DNA of 64,000 bases, taken from NCBI GenBank assembly GCA_963580455.1, contig OY756961.1, positions 22,487,001 to 22,551,000 of the forward strand, given 5' to 3'. Source of the stretch: Euonymus europaeus (taxonomy: Eukaryota; Streptophyta; Magnoliopsida; Celastrales; Celastraceae). This document shows positions 51,380 to 63,225 of this stretch, in pieces (position 1 is the first letter of the stretch; every line of letters begins with the position of its first letter). A model generated the notes under the pieces. The model was not told where the DNA came from, did not search any database, and worked only from the letters and a program-made list of their open reading frames with translations. A program made the translations under genes and the position numbers.

Positions 51380-51382
51380 TTA

Positions 51383-53230
51383 ATGATTGAGATTTTGTCA
51401 ATCCATATTTACCCTTTTTTTTTGTTTCTCTCAACAAAATTACCATGTCCTCGACAATCTTTCGCTGTTACTCAGGCCAGCAATTGTCCGTAGCCACTTT
51501 TTGAACATGATCCCTATTTCCTTGCAGCGACCAGCTTCACTCGGTCTCATCCCATAATAATCTTTAACAAGTCCTTGGTCGTGATTAGGGGTTGGCCCCT
51601 GGCTCGATAATGTGAAGGCCAAGCTTTTTTGAGTTCTGGAATAGCCTTGGCCCAACACTGTCGGCCTAATGGGTCTGGCCTCGGGCCTTGTGGTTTGAGG
51701 CTGGGCTAAAAAACATTTTTTGAATATTTACGTGGAATTTCGCCTAAAAAACAATTCATCACTCGTGTTAAATGTGGTCATCAAAGACTCCCTTAAGCTT
51801 GGGTTTTTATTATTATTTATTTATAAGGATGATTCACTACAAAAAGAAAGTGTGAGTTTTTTTGTCTCTCTTTGTCTCTCTTAATAATGGGTTTATGTAC
51901 ATTTGTATGTGAATATTATATTCTTTTGTGGGAAAAAAAAATGAAAACTTGACTATGCCCAGTAGATGCGTGTAGAATATGAAAATTTGATTCTGCCCAA
52001 TAGAAAAAAAACATGAAAACTTGTTTCATTTCAATATAAGAAAACATGAAAACTTGTCTCTGTCTCAAAGTTGTCTCACTGTAAGCAGATGTCTCATACT
52101 CTCATCCTATACGCTGTCTTGGGCCAGGCCTTGAGCCAGCCCGATCTTGGCCCAAGAGATCAAGCGTTGGGCCCCTGAAATTCAGCCCAAGTCCACCCAG
52201 GCATTGGGCAGGGCTGTGCATCGTGCCTGTACGGGCATTGGCCCACGAGCCAAATGTTGAGTCTATGCATGATCTGATCCTTCATTCAGTTCATTGGCTG
52301 TCACTATTATGGGCCCTCCATTTAGTCTTTTTTCTTCCATCGGATTGAACCTCTTCTATTAGGTCCTTCTGTCTTAATTTGTGTTACTACTGTCTTATGG
52401 GCCCTTAATTCTTCACAGGCCTGCAAGCCCATGTACGTAAACTCGTAGACTGGAACTCTGCTCTATCCCAAAATAAAATAACATGTATAAACCACAACAA
52501 TTCATTGCATGAAAATAAAAGTTAGCAGCCTAGAAAATTACAAACCTAAAGTCTAAAAAAATGGCATACTAAACAATAAAACATAAAATAAACAAATACA
52601 ATTTATTTGGATTAAGGATCTTCACTTATCCTCCATTAAGATGTGACGTTGGAGAGACTAGTCTTCGTCCGATCTAAGAGCCCCGTCACTTTGCATCATG
52701 GATTTATCATTATAACAAACTAGAAAATTGATAATTAAGATAAAATAAGAGTCCTTTTAACATGCGTCCATGGGCATTGCAAAATACACGTTGTCCCGCA
52801 GCATTGACATTTGTTATTTCTACTGAGAGATAAAAGTACCAGCTGATAAATCTGATCAATTTATTGAATTTAAAAGACAAAAATTACAACAAGTCTTAAA
52901 CCATAGCCCACACAAACCCAGGACAACAGCCTATCAAAACCAAAAAGACACCTAAACAGAGCCACAGAAGGCAAACTCAAACTGCACGGAAAAAGAAAAC
53001 CAAACTTATAAACTGAACGACCTTATTGGATTTGGAAACTCCCCAATTCGCTTATAATTTTAATATAATGATTTGGGAAGTGTGCCAGTACATTACACCG
53101 AACTTCTTTTTTTTTTTTTTTTTTTAGAACTTGTATGATTTTTTCTCCACCATTAGATGATAATTTTAGACTCGAGGAAATTGCGGATCCCCCACATCCT
53201 CTTAAAACATGCATGCAATATCTTCTCCCT
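51383..53230. other. Second half of the PAP spacer, with repeat remnants
   Basis: 51580-51710 and 52110-52265 are GC-rich, with repeated TTGGCCC, GGCCTTG and GGGCTGTGCATCG motifs like hAT-type MITE ends. No complete inverted pair or target duplication could be assigned. 52853-53000 on the minus strand resembles a retroelement 3' tail (weak). A T19 run lies at 53107-53125. Confidence 0.35.
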
Positions 53231-56200
53231 TTAATTGTGTTCTCTTTTAGTCTTAACGAGATGGAAAGTGTCCAAAGTCTCTTGCGTTTCTGCTTTTACC
53301 AGCTGCCAATGCAAGAAGAAGATGAAGGTATTTCGGTAAGAATTCTCGTTGTACGTAGAATAGTAAAAACTAAGGTGATTAGGTTAAAAATTAATTATAT
53401 CCCAATAAATTACCTCTAATTTCATCCTTTCATCTTTCACATGAACTCTTAAGTATCCAAATTCGACAATCCGAACCAAGCTCCATTCCTTGGGCTTGGG
53501 CAGCTGTCACCACCAATTAACAATTACACTAAAAAATTTAAGATTCCAAAAAAAAAAAATTTTTGAACGCTAGCTCCTGAATCCAATTTAATTATTCATG
53601 TGTTCGATACGAGAACTCTTTAATTCTCAACCAATGATTGAGAATTAGTCAAGTGAAGAAAAAATAAAAATGTGATGTGTTGAGACCCCTCCTCTCAAAC
53701 CATTATCCGAGAATCGTACACTCTGAAAATTGCAGAGCAAGCCCTCTTCCATCCGATAAAATTGTAATGATACAAATATACGGATGTACAAGAGATGTTA
53801 CTTACAGGAAAACTTGGGAACTCATCCAATTTAAATCCAGCCATTCCAATAACAACATGAACTGGAGCAGTGTACGGCTCGAGATAATATGTGTCGTCTT
53901 CATCATCTTCATCTTTCACAGGTTTTCCAAGGCATTCATTTTCATAAACATTGCAGGTCCTCTCATAATTATGTACATGTCCCCAAAGCGCTAGATCAAC
54001 CTGTAATATACCATATATAGAGAGAGAGAGAACGAGACTCTTTATTGAATATTAAAATTAATAATTAATAAAGAAATCGTAAATTGATAATTATTTGACT
54101 CTAATGAAAATATGATACTTATGTATTACCTTGTATTTTTTTAGTAGTGGCTCCACAACAGTAACAAATTTTTTTTCAACATTAGCGGGAACTGAGCTAT
54201 ACATGGGTCTGTGCCTGCATTTTTTTTTTAAACAAGCTGAGTTATCGATGATCCTTAATTACCATAATCTCCCTATAATTTTCTTTATATTATCAGAAAT
54301 AAAATACATATTAATTGTACACAAATGATATTATTATTAATTGATTACCCAGTAAATACTAGCCATGGTGTTATTTTTCGATCAACCGACTTCAAGTCTT
54401 TTTCCATCCATTTATACTATAAAATAACAAAATAAGTCATAATTAGCATGAGATTACACAAAAATTAATTCAAATGTGTTATAAATCGGATACTAGTGAG
54501 AGTATCTCTCCTCATGTCAGTTCTGGAATTAAGGATACCCGCACACGATTTTATACTTAAAAGGTCTTGATCAAGAGATTGAATCTTTACATATATAAAT
54601 TATGTTGTATACACATGTATGAGTACCTGTTCGGAATCTTCGTTCCAATCATGCTCGGTAGAAATTACAGTGAAGTGAACACCTGCTTGTTCTATGGAAT
54701 ACCAGGGTTTATCTTTTCCTGCGGCTGGCATGCGAAAGTATTTTTCATAAGGAACCCCACACTCTCCACCCGAGTCTGGAGTCACGTAAATCCCGCCGGA
54801 ATTTGGATAACACCTAAATTGTTACAAAAACATATGTATTTATACCAATCTTGTTCCAAATAATTGGTACTGTCTATATATATATATATATGGTCTGTGT
54901 GTATGTATGTATACCTCTCGTGATTTCCGATTGCGGTCATGTAAGTTACTCGAGAGGCTAAAGGGTGTATGAGGTGAAGGAAGTAGTCCCATTCCACTAA
55001 AAAACCAGTGGCATAGCTTATGTCTCCGATGTGGAAGATTGAATCTACTTTGTCAGATTCTACTTCCTTAATCATCGCCTCAACGACTGAGATGGATCCC
55101 GGCTATAAAATTACTCACATTAATTGTTATATATTGCAGATAAAAAAAATGTATATATCAATCCTCACTCACATTGTGTATTACAAATATATACTATACA
55201 GTGGATGCATTTTTGCATCCAGTGAATTGTCTGCTCTGGGTATCAATTGGGGAATTAATTCCGACCCTCCGGTCCCGTCACGGTTTAATTTTAGACAATT
55301 ATCTAGTCTAGTTGGTTACTTGGGTACTCACTTTTCGATCCTAAAGAGGTTATGAGTTCAAGTGAGTGCGTAAACGAGATGATCATTTCATGAAATAAAA
55401 CCGTGAAGTATACATCCAAAATGGACAATTCCTAGGATGTAATAACGCATCCACAGATCATACATTTCTGGCTGTGTTAATGAGGAGGAAGATGAATATT
55501 ACCTGAATGTAGTGCTCGACAGATCCATCGCGTGGAGCCTTTCCCATATCACCGAAAGCAAGAAATCTGAGTTCCTTTGCTCCTGCTGCAGGTGGCGTTC
55601 GAAACTGGATTTTCTCACTCAAACCAGCTGAATTACTGAATTATTTGCATATGTATAATTAAAAACCATGATCACTCTGTGTGTGTGTGTGTGTATATAT
55701 ATATATTAATTTAAGCAGTGTATCATAAGCAGCACCTTCCATATTTGTAGGAGTGTTGGGTTGAAGGCTTAAGCCCTTTCATCACAGCAGAATGAATGTA
55801 TCCTGGGTCGTGCCACCCAAAGTCCTTTGCAGGACTAGTTTTTTTGAGACCTGTATATTGATATCACATCAATTGTATATACCTATATAAGTCTAGCTGC
55901 TATGTATCAAATGTCACGGGATACGTTTGTATGATATCGTTCTAGGTTAAAAAAAGAGTGACAAAAAAAAGTCGTCTAGCTGCTACAGAAAATTAAAATT
56001 GACAAAAAAAAAAAAAAAACTCACCGCACATGTCTTCTCGTGTGAACGTAGTGACTTCTGAGACCTCTGCTTGTGTTCCATAGAGCAATGTTTGTGGCTC
56101 ATTATCCCCACTAACCCACGTTACTCTCATCTGCAGACCAAGCGTAACAACAATTTTAAATAGGGGTCATCAAATAGCATGCGGGTCTAGGTCCGGCCTG

Positions 56201-57793
56201 AAGCTCGAAGTTGATATTCGGGCTTGGGCTTGGGGTCGGCATAGGCTCGATGCCGACCCCTAATTTTAAAGTTTTAATATGCAGAAGCGTAATCAAGTGT
56301 TCATAAAATCTTAAGAAATACAAAATTATTTTATTTTATTTTATTTTACAGCGAGGTCCGTTGTAAAAGAAATACAGCGAGCCACTAGCAGTTTGGCTCC
56401 GGATCGAGCGAAAATACCTCAATTAATCCATAGATATTACTTTTATTTCTCAACATAAAAACATAATAATAAATAAATTAACCCCTTCAATTTGGCCTTA
56501 ACTTTAATGATTTGTTACTTACCTTCAATCAATAGTCCGATTGATAACAAAAAGATTTATAAGGTTTTGTGAGTTGCGTACCGATGTTCCGGAGGAATCT
56601 ATGCTAGAGAGATGTCCATGTAACGGCTTCTTTGGTTCTTTAAACTTCACAGCTTTAGTATCAGCCAAAGTGCAAGGGGTGTGAAACCCATCACCAAACA
56701 ACACAAATGAAAACTCTGTTCTGAAGTTGACAATATGGAATTTTAATTTAGCACTGCAAGTCCAAAACAAGCATCTCTTGTCTTTGCATTCCTTGTTCTT
56801 GCAACCTATATAGTCTGGATCATTTGTCACCATCTGTGCCTGCCATAAACACACACACACACATATTCAAACATTAATGGATCCTTTTGTTGTCTATTAA
56901 AAGAGGCAAAGTTGGGCTTACAAGTGATGAGATGAGTACCTTAACAGGATATTGACATATTAGAGGGAGGGAAGCGGTATCGCCTGTTTGTAGATACATA
57001 TTCTTAGCAAGAGGACAACCATCCACTCTGGATGCGCGAGAGGAAGAAGAAAATTAAATTAATTAAAAAGAAAAACAGACGGTGGAAGTTGGGTCGGAAA
57101 AAAAACATATTAGTTGTCCATTTTTTTTTATCTAATATATATATATATATATATGTGTGTGTGTTTGAATTGATGTTGTAGATACCAAACCCACTTATCA
57201 CATTCAACAATACTATCCGATTTGAATTGTCAAGTTTTCATGGATATATCGCACTGTATAGTTTTATTCTTTCTTGGACCGACTCAATTAATGGTTCTTA
57301 ATTACGTCAAAGGAACGAGCCTTGTCGGTTGTGTTATAGACGGGAGTTTGTTAATAAACACATCAATTGGATTATCCGAGCGATGTAGGCGACTCTTTTT
57401 ACTCATAGGAGTTGATGATGATGGTAATATAATGAAGTGCAGCATATACAAATATATGTGATAACCTTACCGGGAATCTGAAGGAGATATCATCGCAACC
57501 CAATCCTGGTTCGTAGGCTTTAGAGGTACTACGACTTTTACTATGATATATTCTTCCTTCTCCCCAGGAAGGAGAACATCAGGATTTTTTTCAACTTCGA
57601 TCTTATGGTATGAGCTCTTGTGCGGACACTGCCTTAGAACTCTTCTGTTTATCAACCGGAAATCCGAAATCGCGGTATGGTTCCAATGCTCGGAGAAAGA
57701 CTTCTCAATCAAAGGATGCAACTCATATGAAGGTGAGAAACGAAACCAAAACATCAAAACGAACAAAACCTTGAAAACACTACTGGAGTCCAT
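53231..57793 (-). CDS. Purple acid phosphatase, PAP27-like, copy B; metal site conserved
   Basis: Thirteen exons, from the start codon: 57793-57471, 57027-56940, 56839-56582, 56130-56025, 55850-55736, 55635-55503, 55102-54915, 54813-54627, 54416-54349, 54214-54130, 54000-53806, 53503-53414 and 53302-53231. All are in phase and give 635 residues. MDSSSVFKVLFVLMFWF is a signal peptide; FnIII-like and metallophosphatase domains follow. Metal ligands are present: Asp326 (GDMG), Asp368 and Tyr371 (GDISY), Asn401 (GNHE), GHRPMYSS and GHVHNYERTC. The residue after GNHER is Cys where copy A and most relatives have Asp. Exon sizes 88, 115, 133, 188, 187 and 68 equal those of copy A. Expected to be a secreted or wall-located phosphoesterase. 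Several Arabidopsis members of this clade are labelled probably inactive, so activity is not certain. Confidence 0.93.
54874..54891 (+). repeat. Short TA microsatellite in PAP copy B intron 7
   Basis: A short alternating TA run. Similar runs sit at 55694-55705 and 57137-57153, in other introns of the same gene. Confidence 0.7.
56161..56262. mobile_element. Tiny hAT-type MITE (102 bp) in PAP copy B intron 3
   Basis: Ends TAGGGGTCATC and GATGCCGACCCCTA are inverted. The flanks are a perfect 8-bp duplication, ATTTTAAA (56153-56160 and 56263-56270). GC-rich interior in AT-rich intron DNA. Confidence 0.85.
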
Positions 57794-57888
57794 TTTTTCT
57801 GAGCCTTTTTGCTTGAAAATGTTGGAATTAATTTGAAGGAAAGATCAGTGTGGGATGGTTTGGTTTACTACTCTCGTGCAGTTGTGTA

Positions 57889-57897
57889 TATATACTA
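57889..57897 (-). promoter_or_regulatory. TATA box of PAP copy B
   Basis: Minus-strand GTATATATA lies about 100 bp upstream of the ATG at 57793, similar in sequence and spacing to the TATA box of copy A. Confidence 0.55.
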
Positions 57898-57899
57898 CA

Positions 57900-58566
57900 C
57901 CTTTGTTCAATATATGTCAGAAATCGAAGCATGTCAAATTCAATTTAAATGTCCTTTTCATGCGCCAGTGAGAGTACTCCAGAGTTGGACGGGGGCGATT
58001 ATAACTAGCTGTATTTTTTGTATTATATATTGACAACTAACAGCAACCGATAGAAGACTCCGTGACCGATTCTCACTGGTAACAATACCCTTGTGCCGAC
58101 ACTCGAGTTTATAGGTTGTCCAAAATTTGGTTAAAATATATAAAACATGTATATGATGATTTAATATGTTTTTATATACATGTTTTTTTTCTTCTAATTT
58201 TTTTTTTTGGGAAAATGAGTTGATAATTTATAATTTCAAGTTCCTAGTCAAGATTTTAATTAGCTGTAAATTTAATTGGAAATAACCCAATACAAAGTTA
58301 AAAAGAATGAGCTAATTATTAATAATATTTAATCTGGTAGGATCTAGCTAGGTAATTTGTTTGTACATATGTAAGAAGTTTTTTTTGTCCGAACTTTAAT
58401 TTGCAACATGCTTTTCATGTAACAAATTAATGTCAGATAAAACTGCCAACCTGTTTTTCGATATCATGGAAGAAGTTAGGGTAAGTTTAATGCATAACCC
58501 GGTGGATTTTTTTTTTTTTTGAAATTTTGATAGATCAATAGAAAAGGTCAATTGATCCTTTGAAGG
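57900..58566. other. Upstream flank of PAP copy B
   Basis: AT-rich DNA with no supported feature beyond the TATA box. Confidence 0.5.
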
Positions 58567-58569
58567 TAA

Positions 58570-58870
58570 GTGTCCGTTTGTTTTACAATTACATTTTATA
58601 GCTTTAAGAAATGATGTGCTTAAAGCTATAAAAAATATTATGTAAAAAGTTGTGGAGTCCACAGCTTTAAGCTGTATAAAATTCTGTGGGGGTGTTTGAT
58701 TCATTTTTATGTTAAATTAATTTTGTAGATAAAATTATAAAAATATATTACAATAAAAAAATAATTGAAAACTTTTAAGATACAGAAGAACAATTATTTA
58801 ATGTGATTGTAAAATATTGTGGATCTCACAGCTTTAAACTGTGCAAAATGTGAAACGAACGAACTCAAAG
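58570..58870. mobile_element. Tourist-like MITE, family member 2
   Basis: Starts GTGTCCGTTTGTTTTACAAT and ends GTGAAACGAACGAACTCAAAG; flanked by TAA (58567-58569 and 58871-58873). Related to the element at 50988-51379 through most of its length. Confidence 0.75.
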
Positions 58871-58873
58871 TAA

Positions 58874-59125
58874 TTCTTTAACCCCTAATATCAATGTTTT
58901 AAGACTCGGACCGGACTGTCTGGTCGAACCGGCACCCGGCCATCAGTCCGGTCCGATTGTTTACATAAAACCGATTTTATTATAATAAATTATAATAAAT
59001 AGTTTTTGCTGTAATAAATTGTAATAAATGGTCCTTATTAATTATTAATGTGTGAAATTATGTTTACGATCTTAGATTCCTTATTTTTCTCTTCATAAAA
59101 CAGGAAATCATCTCCTTATTTTACT
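58874..59125. other. Short spacer with a hAT-MITE-like fragment
   Basis: 58910-58975 is rich in GGACCGGACTG and GAACCGGC motifs, like the interior of the element at 21627-22174, but no ends are recognised. The rest is AT-rich. Confidence 0.4.
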
Positions 59126-59156
59126 TTTTTTTTTTTTGAAAATAATCAAATTTTTA

Positions 59157-62100
59157 TTAATCAGTAGAGAAGTCTACCAGTAACAAAGCTTCTAGAAAAA
59201 TAGGCGGCATAGGCCAATAAGAGGGGCTAGCATGAAAACGAGCAGCCTTTGCCAATGCATGAGCCACTGCGTTTGCTTGCCTCTTGACAAAAGAAACAGA
59301 ACTAATATGTCCTGTCCGAGAATAGAACTTACAATCCTTAATAATATCCCCAAATTCAGACCCATCGGAACCAGAGGCATTAAAAGCATCCACAACCAGC
59401 TTTGCATCCAACTCCACCATGACGTTAGACAAACTTTGATCAGACAGCCAGCGAATCGCTTCAAGTAAACCCAAAGCTTCAGCCTCCTTGGATGAAAACA
59501 GCCCTGGCCACGTCTTGGTAGCACATGCAACAAAATTGGCCTCATGATCCCGTACCACCATCCCCACACAAGTAACATGCACCTCTTGACACATGGCAAT
59601 GTCAACATTGCACTTTAACGCTGCAGAAGGAGGTCTCTGCCACCGAAGCTGTGTCGTAGCTGCTGGCCCAGGTAAGCCAACTACTACCCGATTTTTTTGC
59701 ACCAAAAAATCAGATAAAAAACTTAAAACCCCGCTCACTACCTGGCCTGGAGATTGGGCTGCAAGTTGCCACAGTTTAGCATTGCGTTGACGCCAAATGC
59801 CCCATAAAACCATACAAATCTTTGCCACATAATCCGTCGGCATAGAATTCCATGCAGCACTTAACCAACCCTCAAAAGTTTCAGCAGTATGATAATCCAC
59901 GTCAACATCCAACTCAACCCAACACTGAGTAGCAAAAGGACAATCTAGAAACATATGCAGAGAATGTTCCCCATACTCCCCACACAAAACACATATGTTC
60001 TCAACAGGAACTCCTCGTAATAAAAGAGTTTCACGCAAGGGAAGACACCTCTTCAAGACACGCCAAAGGAAAATTTTGACCCTTGGAGGAACCTCCATTT
60101 TCCACATCCTCCCCCAGTTCACCCCACCACCATCACTATCTCCAAATGCTTCCTCAGTGCAAACACGATATCCGGACTTAACTGTATATTGCCCACTGTT
60201 ATCAAAATGCCATATAAGCCTATCAGGACTTCTATGTAGAGCAATTGGAATAGACAAGCAAGCTACCACATCCTCTTCACAAAACAGTTCCCGAATCAAC
60301 TCCACATCCCATCTCTTAGTTCCAGGAAGAAATAGATCACACACACGCAAATCCTCCAACCCCCCAACAACCGGCGAACTCAACCGAAAATTATCACTCG
60401 CCCTTAACCAAGGATCGCGCCAGACATTAATCTGGACTCCATCCCCTACCTTCCACCTACATCCCGCTGCCACCACATGCCTCGCACTCCAAATGCTCTT
60501 CCACACAAAACTGGGGTTATGGCCCAAAGAGGCTGAAAGAAAATTCCCACCAGGAAAATATTTAGCTTTGAGGATCTGAACAACTAAAGCATTTGGATTA
60601 GAGACAAGATTCCAATCTTGCTTACCCAACATAACCAGATTAAAGGCTCGTAAATCTCGGAAACCTAGACCACCCTTCGCTTTGCTACCACACAATCTAT
60701 CCCACCTAGTCCAAATTATTTTCCGCCCACCACCAGGCTTCATACCCCACCAAAATGAATTCATCATCTTCTCCAACTCATCACACAGAGATACAGGGAG
60801 AAGAAACACACTCATGCAATAAGATGGAATGGCTTGAGCCACAGATTTGATTAAAACCTCTCTCCCTGCTTGGGACAGCATTTTTACAGACCACCCTTGT
60901 AACCGTTTCCATAACCTATCTCGAAGAAACGCAAACACTGCTCTTTTGTTTCGTCCGATTAGAGACGGTAAGCCCAAATATCTTCCAGTATCGAGTGGAA
61001 AAGAAACCCCCAAAACACCAGAAATATTCTCCCTCAAGGACTCTATCACATTTGAGCTAAAATAAATACCTGATTTGTGGAAGTTTACTGCTTGACCAGA
61101 CGCTTGCTCATAAGATGCCAAGATCCCTTGCACCTTTGAACTCTCCATGACGGTGGCTTTGAAGAATAAAAAACTATCATCTGCAAATAAAAGATGAGAG
61201 ATACTAGGGGCCCCCTTACAAATCATACAGCCATGAATATCACCTCTCTTCTCAGCCTGTCTAAACATAGCAGATAAACCCTCAGCGCATATAATAAATA
61301 AGTACGGAGACAACGGATCCCCTTGTCGAAGACCTCTACTCGGAATAATAGGTCCAACCTCCTCTCCGTTAACAGTCACAGAATAAGTCACCGAGGAAAC
61401 ACACAACATAATCCATTGCACCCATTGAGACGGAAAACCCATCGTCAGTAACATAGCTTGGAGATAGGACCAACTGATTCTGTCATAAGCTTTACTAATG
61501 TCAATCTTCAGTGCTACCTCCCCCTTCTTTCCCCTTGTCTTCCTCCTCATATAATGTAATATCTCAAAAGCAATAATCACATTATCTGTAATCGCACGCC
61601 CTGGGACAAAAGCAGATTGCGTACCAGAAATCAACTTAGGTAGAATATATTTAAGCCGATTAGCCAACACTTTAGCAATAATCTTATACAACACATTACA
61701 CAACGAAATTGGCCTCAAATCCTTCATAGAACTGGGCACTTCACACTTAGGAATAAAAACAATTATTGTTTTATTTAAATCCGTCGGAAATTGATTCTGA
61801 GCAAGCCACTTGCAGCATGCAGAATAAACATCATCACCAATTAACCCCCAGAACTTCTGGAAAAAACCCGGACTAAGCCCATCCGGTCCGGGTGATTTAT
61901 CAGGCTGCATGGAGAATACCGCTCCTCGAAATTCATCCTTAGAGAAAGGCCTTATTAGATCACCTATGTCATGCACCGACATTCTACTATCAACAAAGTC
62001 CAGTACATGGCCTCCATCATGAAAATCTGCTATAAACAGAGTCTGAAAATAATCCTTGGCTAAGCTACATAGCCCTTTCTGGTCATGAACCCAAGCTCCC

Positions 62101-63225
62101 TCAGAATTCTGCAACTTTGCAATCTTATTAGTACGTTTCCTGGACGAGGCCGAAGCATGAAAAAACTTTGTGTTTGAGTCGCCTCCTTGCAACCAGAAAA
62201 CTTTAGATCTCTGCTTCCAATACGTCTCCTCTTGCAGTAATAAACTAGCCATCTTTACCCTCAACTCCTGCAGTAACCGACCATCCTCCAGGCTTGTTGA
62301 TAACCGTAACCCTTCAATCTTCTTCCTATAGTCCGAAATCTGGTTCTTTGTCTTCCTAACAACACTCCGACTCCACATCTGTAGAGAATCAGTACACTGT
62401 TTTAGCCTATCATCCACCATTAGCAACCTATTCAAAGCCCAACTATCAGAAACCACTTGATACAACTCAGGCTCAGAGAGCCATGCATTCTCAAAACGAA
62501 ATCGTTGTTGCTGCCGTTGCTCTATAACCGGACTTGGAAAAAGAACAAGTGCTGTATGATCCGACACTGGGGTCATTCTATTCCTCAAGCGCGCCTCAGG
62601 GAAAAGCTGAAGCCAAGCTTCATTTACCAACGCTCTATCTAGCCTCTCTTGAATCCACGCAGCAGTACCCCTCCCACGCTCCCAAGTAAAATTACAGTCC
62701 TCCAGCCTTAAATCTGACAATTGACATTCAAAAACAGCATCCCGAAAACCCGTAAACAGCCTGACGGGATGAGTCGCTCCACCCCTCTTGTCCTCACTAA
62801 AGTAAATCATTAAAATCACCAATAACACACCAAGGATACGAAGCACGGGAGTTAAGCGCTCGAAGCCGATCCCAAGAAAGCTGGCGCCGGCTCCGATCAG
62901 GCTCCCCATAGAAGCCAGTACACCTCCAAGCATCACCCCCATCTTCCACTATATCAACATCGATATGATTCTTATCGAAACTACGTATGGTAACATTCTG
63001 AGCCTTACGCCATAGAAACGCAAGCCCCCCACTCCGACCTTCCCTATCAATAACAAAACAACCTTCAAAACCCAACTTTCGCTTCACCTCTTCTACTTTT
63101 ACCGAATGCACTAAGGTTTCCATTAAAAAAATAAAATCTACCTTATCGGCCCTAACTAGCTCCTGAAGAGCCAATACTGCCCGTGGGTTGCCAAGCCCAC
63201 GGCAGTTCCAGCTTAGGCCTATCAT
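59157..63225 (-). pseudogene. LINE ORF2: endonuclease, reverse transcriptase, RNase H (one frameshift)
   Basis: Start codon at 63225, overlapping the ORF1 stop as ATGA. The N-terminal AP endonuclease has SWNCRGLGN, LMET and GDFNDLL. Near 62800-62812 a single-base shift interrupts it, and the frame resumes with YFSEDKRGG and SDHTALVLF. The 1261-codon main frame then holds the reverse transcriptase (AYDRISWSYL, RQGDPLSPYLF, LLFADDSFLFF with the FADD catalytic pair), the zf-RVT region (CVLCGEYGEHSLHMFLDC) and a C-terminal RNase H domain (NVDIA, KEAEALGL, VELDAK, NAVAHALAK). All catalytic motifs survive, so the element is one indel from coding intactness, unless the shift is an assembly error. 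Confidence 0.9.

Noticed and set aside
51581..52265. Complete hAT MITE in the PAP spacer
   Set aside because: GC-rich end-like motifs are present, but no pair of inverted termini with matching 8-bp flanks could be established.
59192..62642. Several long frames overlapping LINE ORF2 in other frames
   Set aside because: Shadows of the reverse-transcriptase frame.
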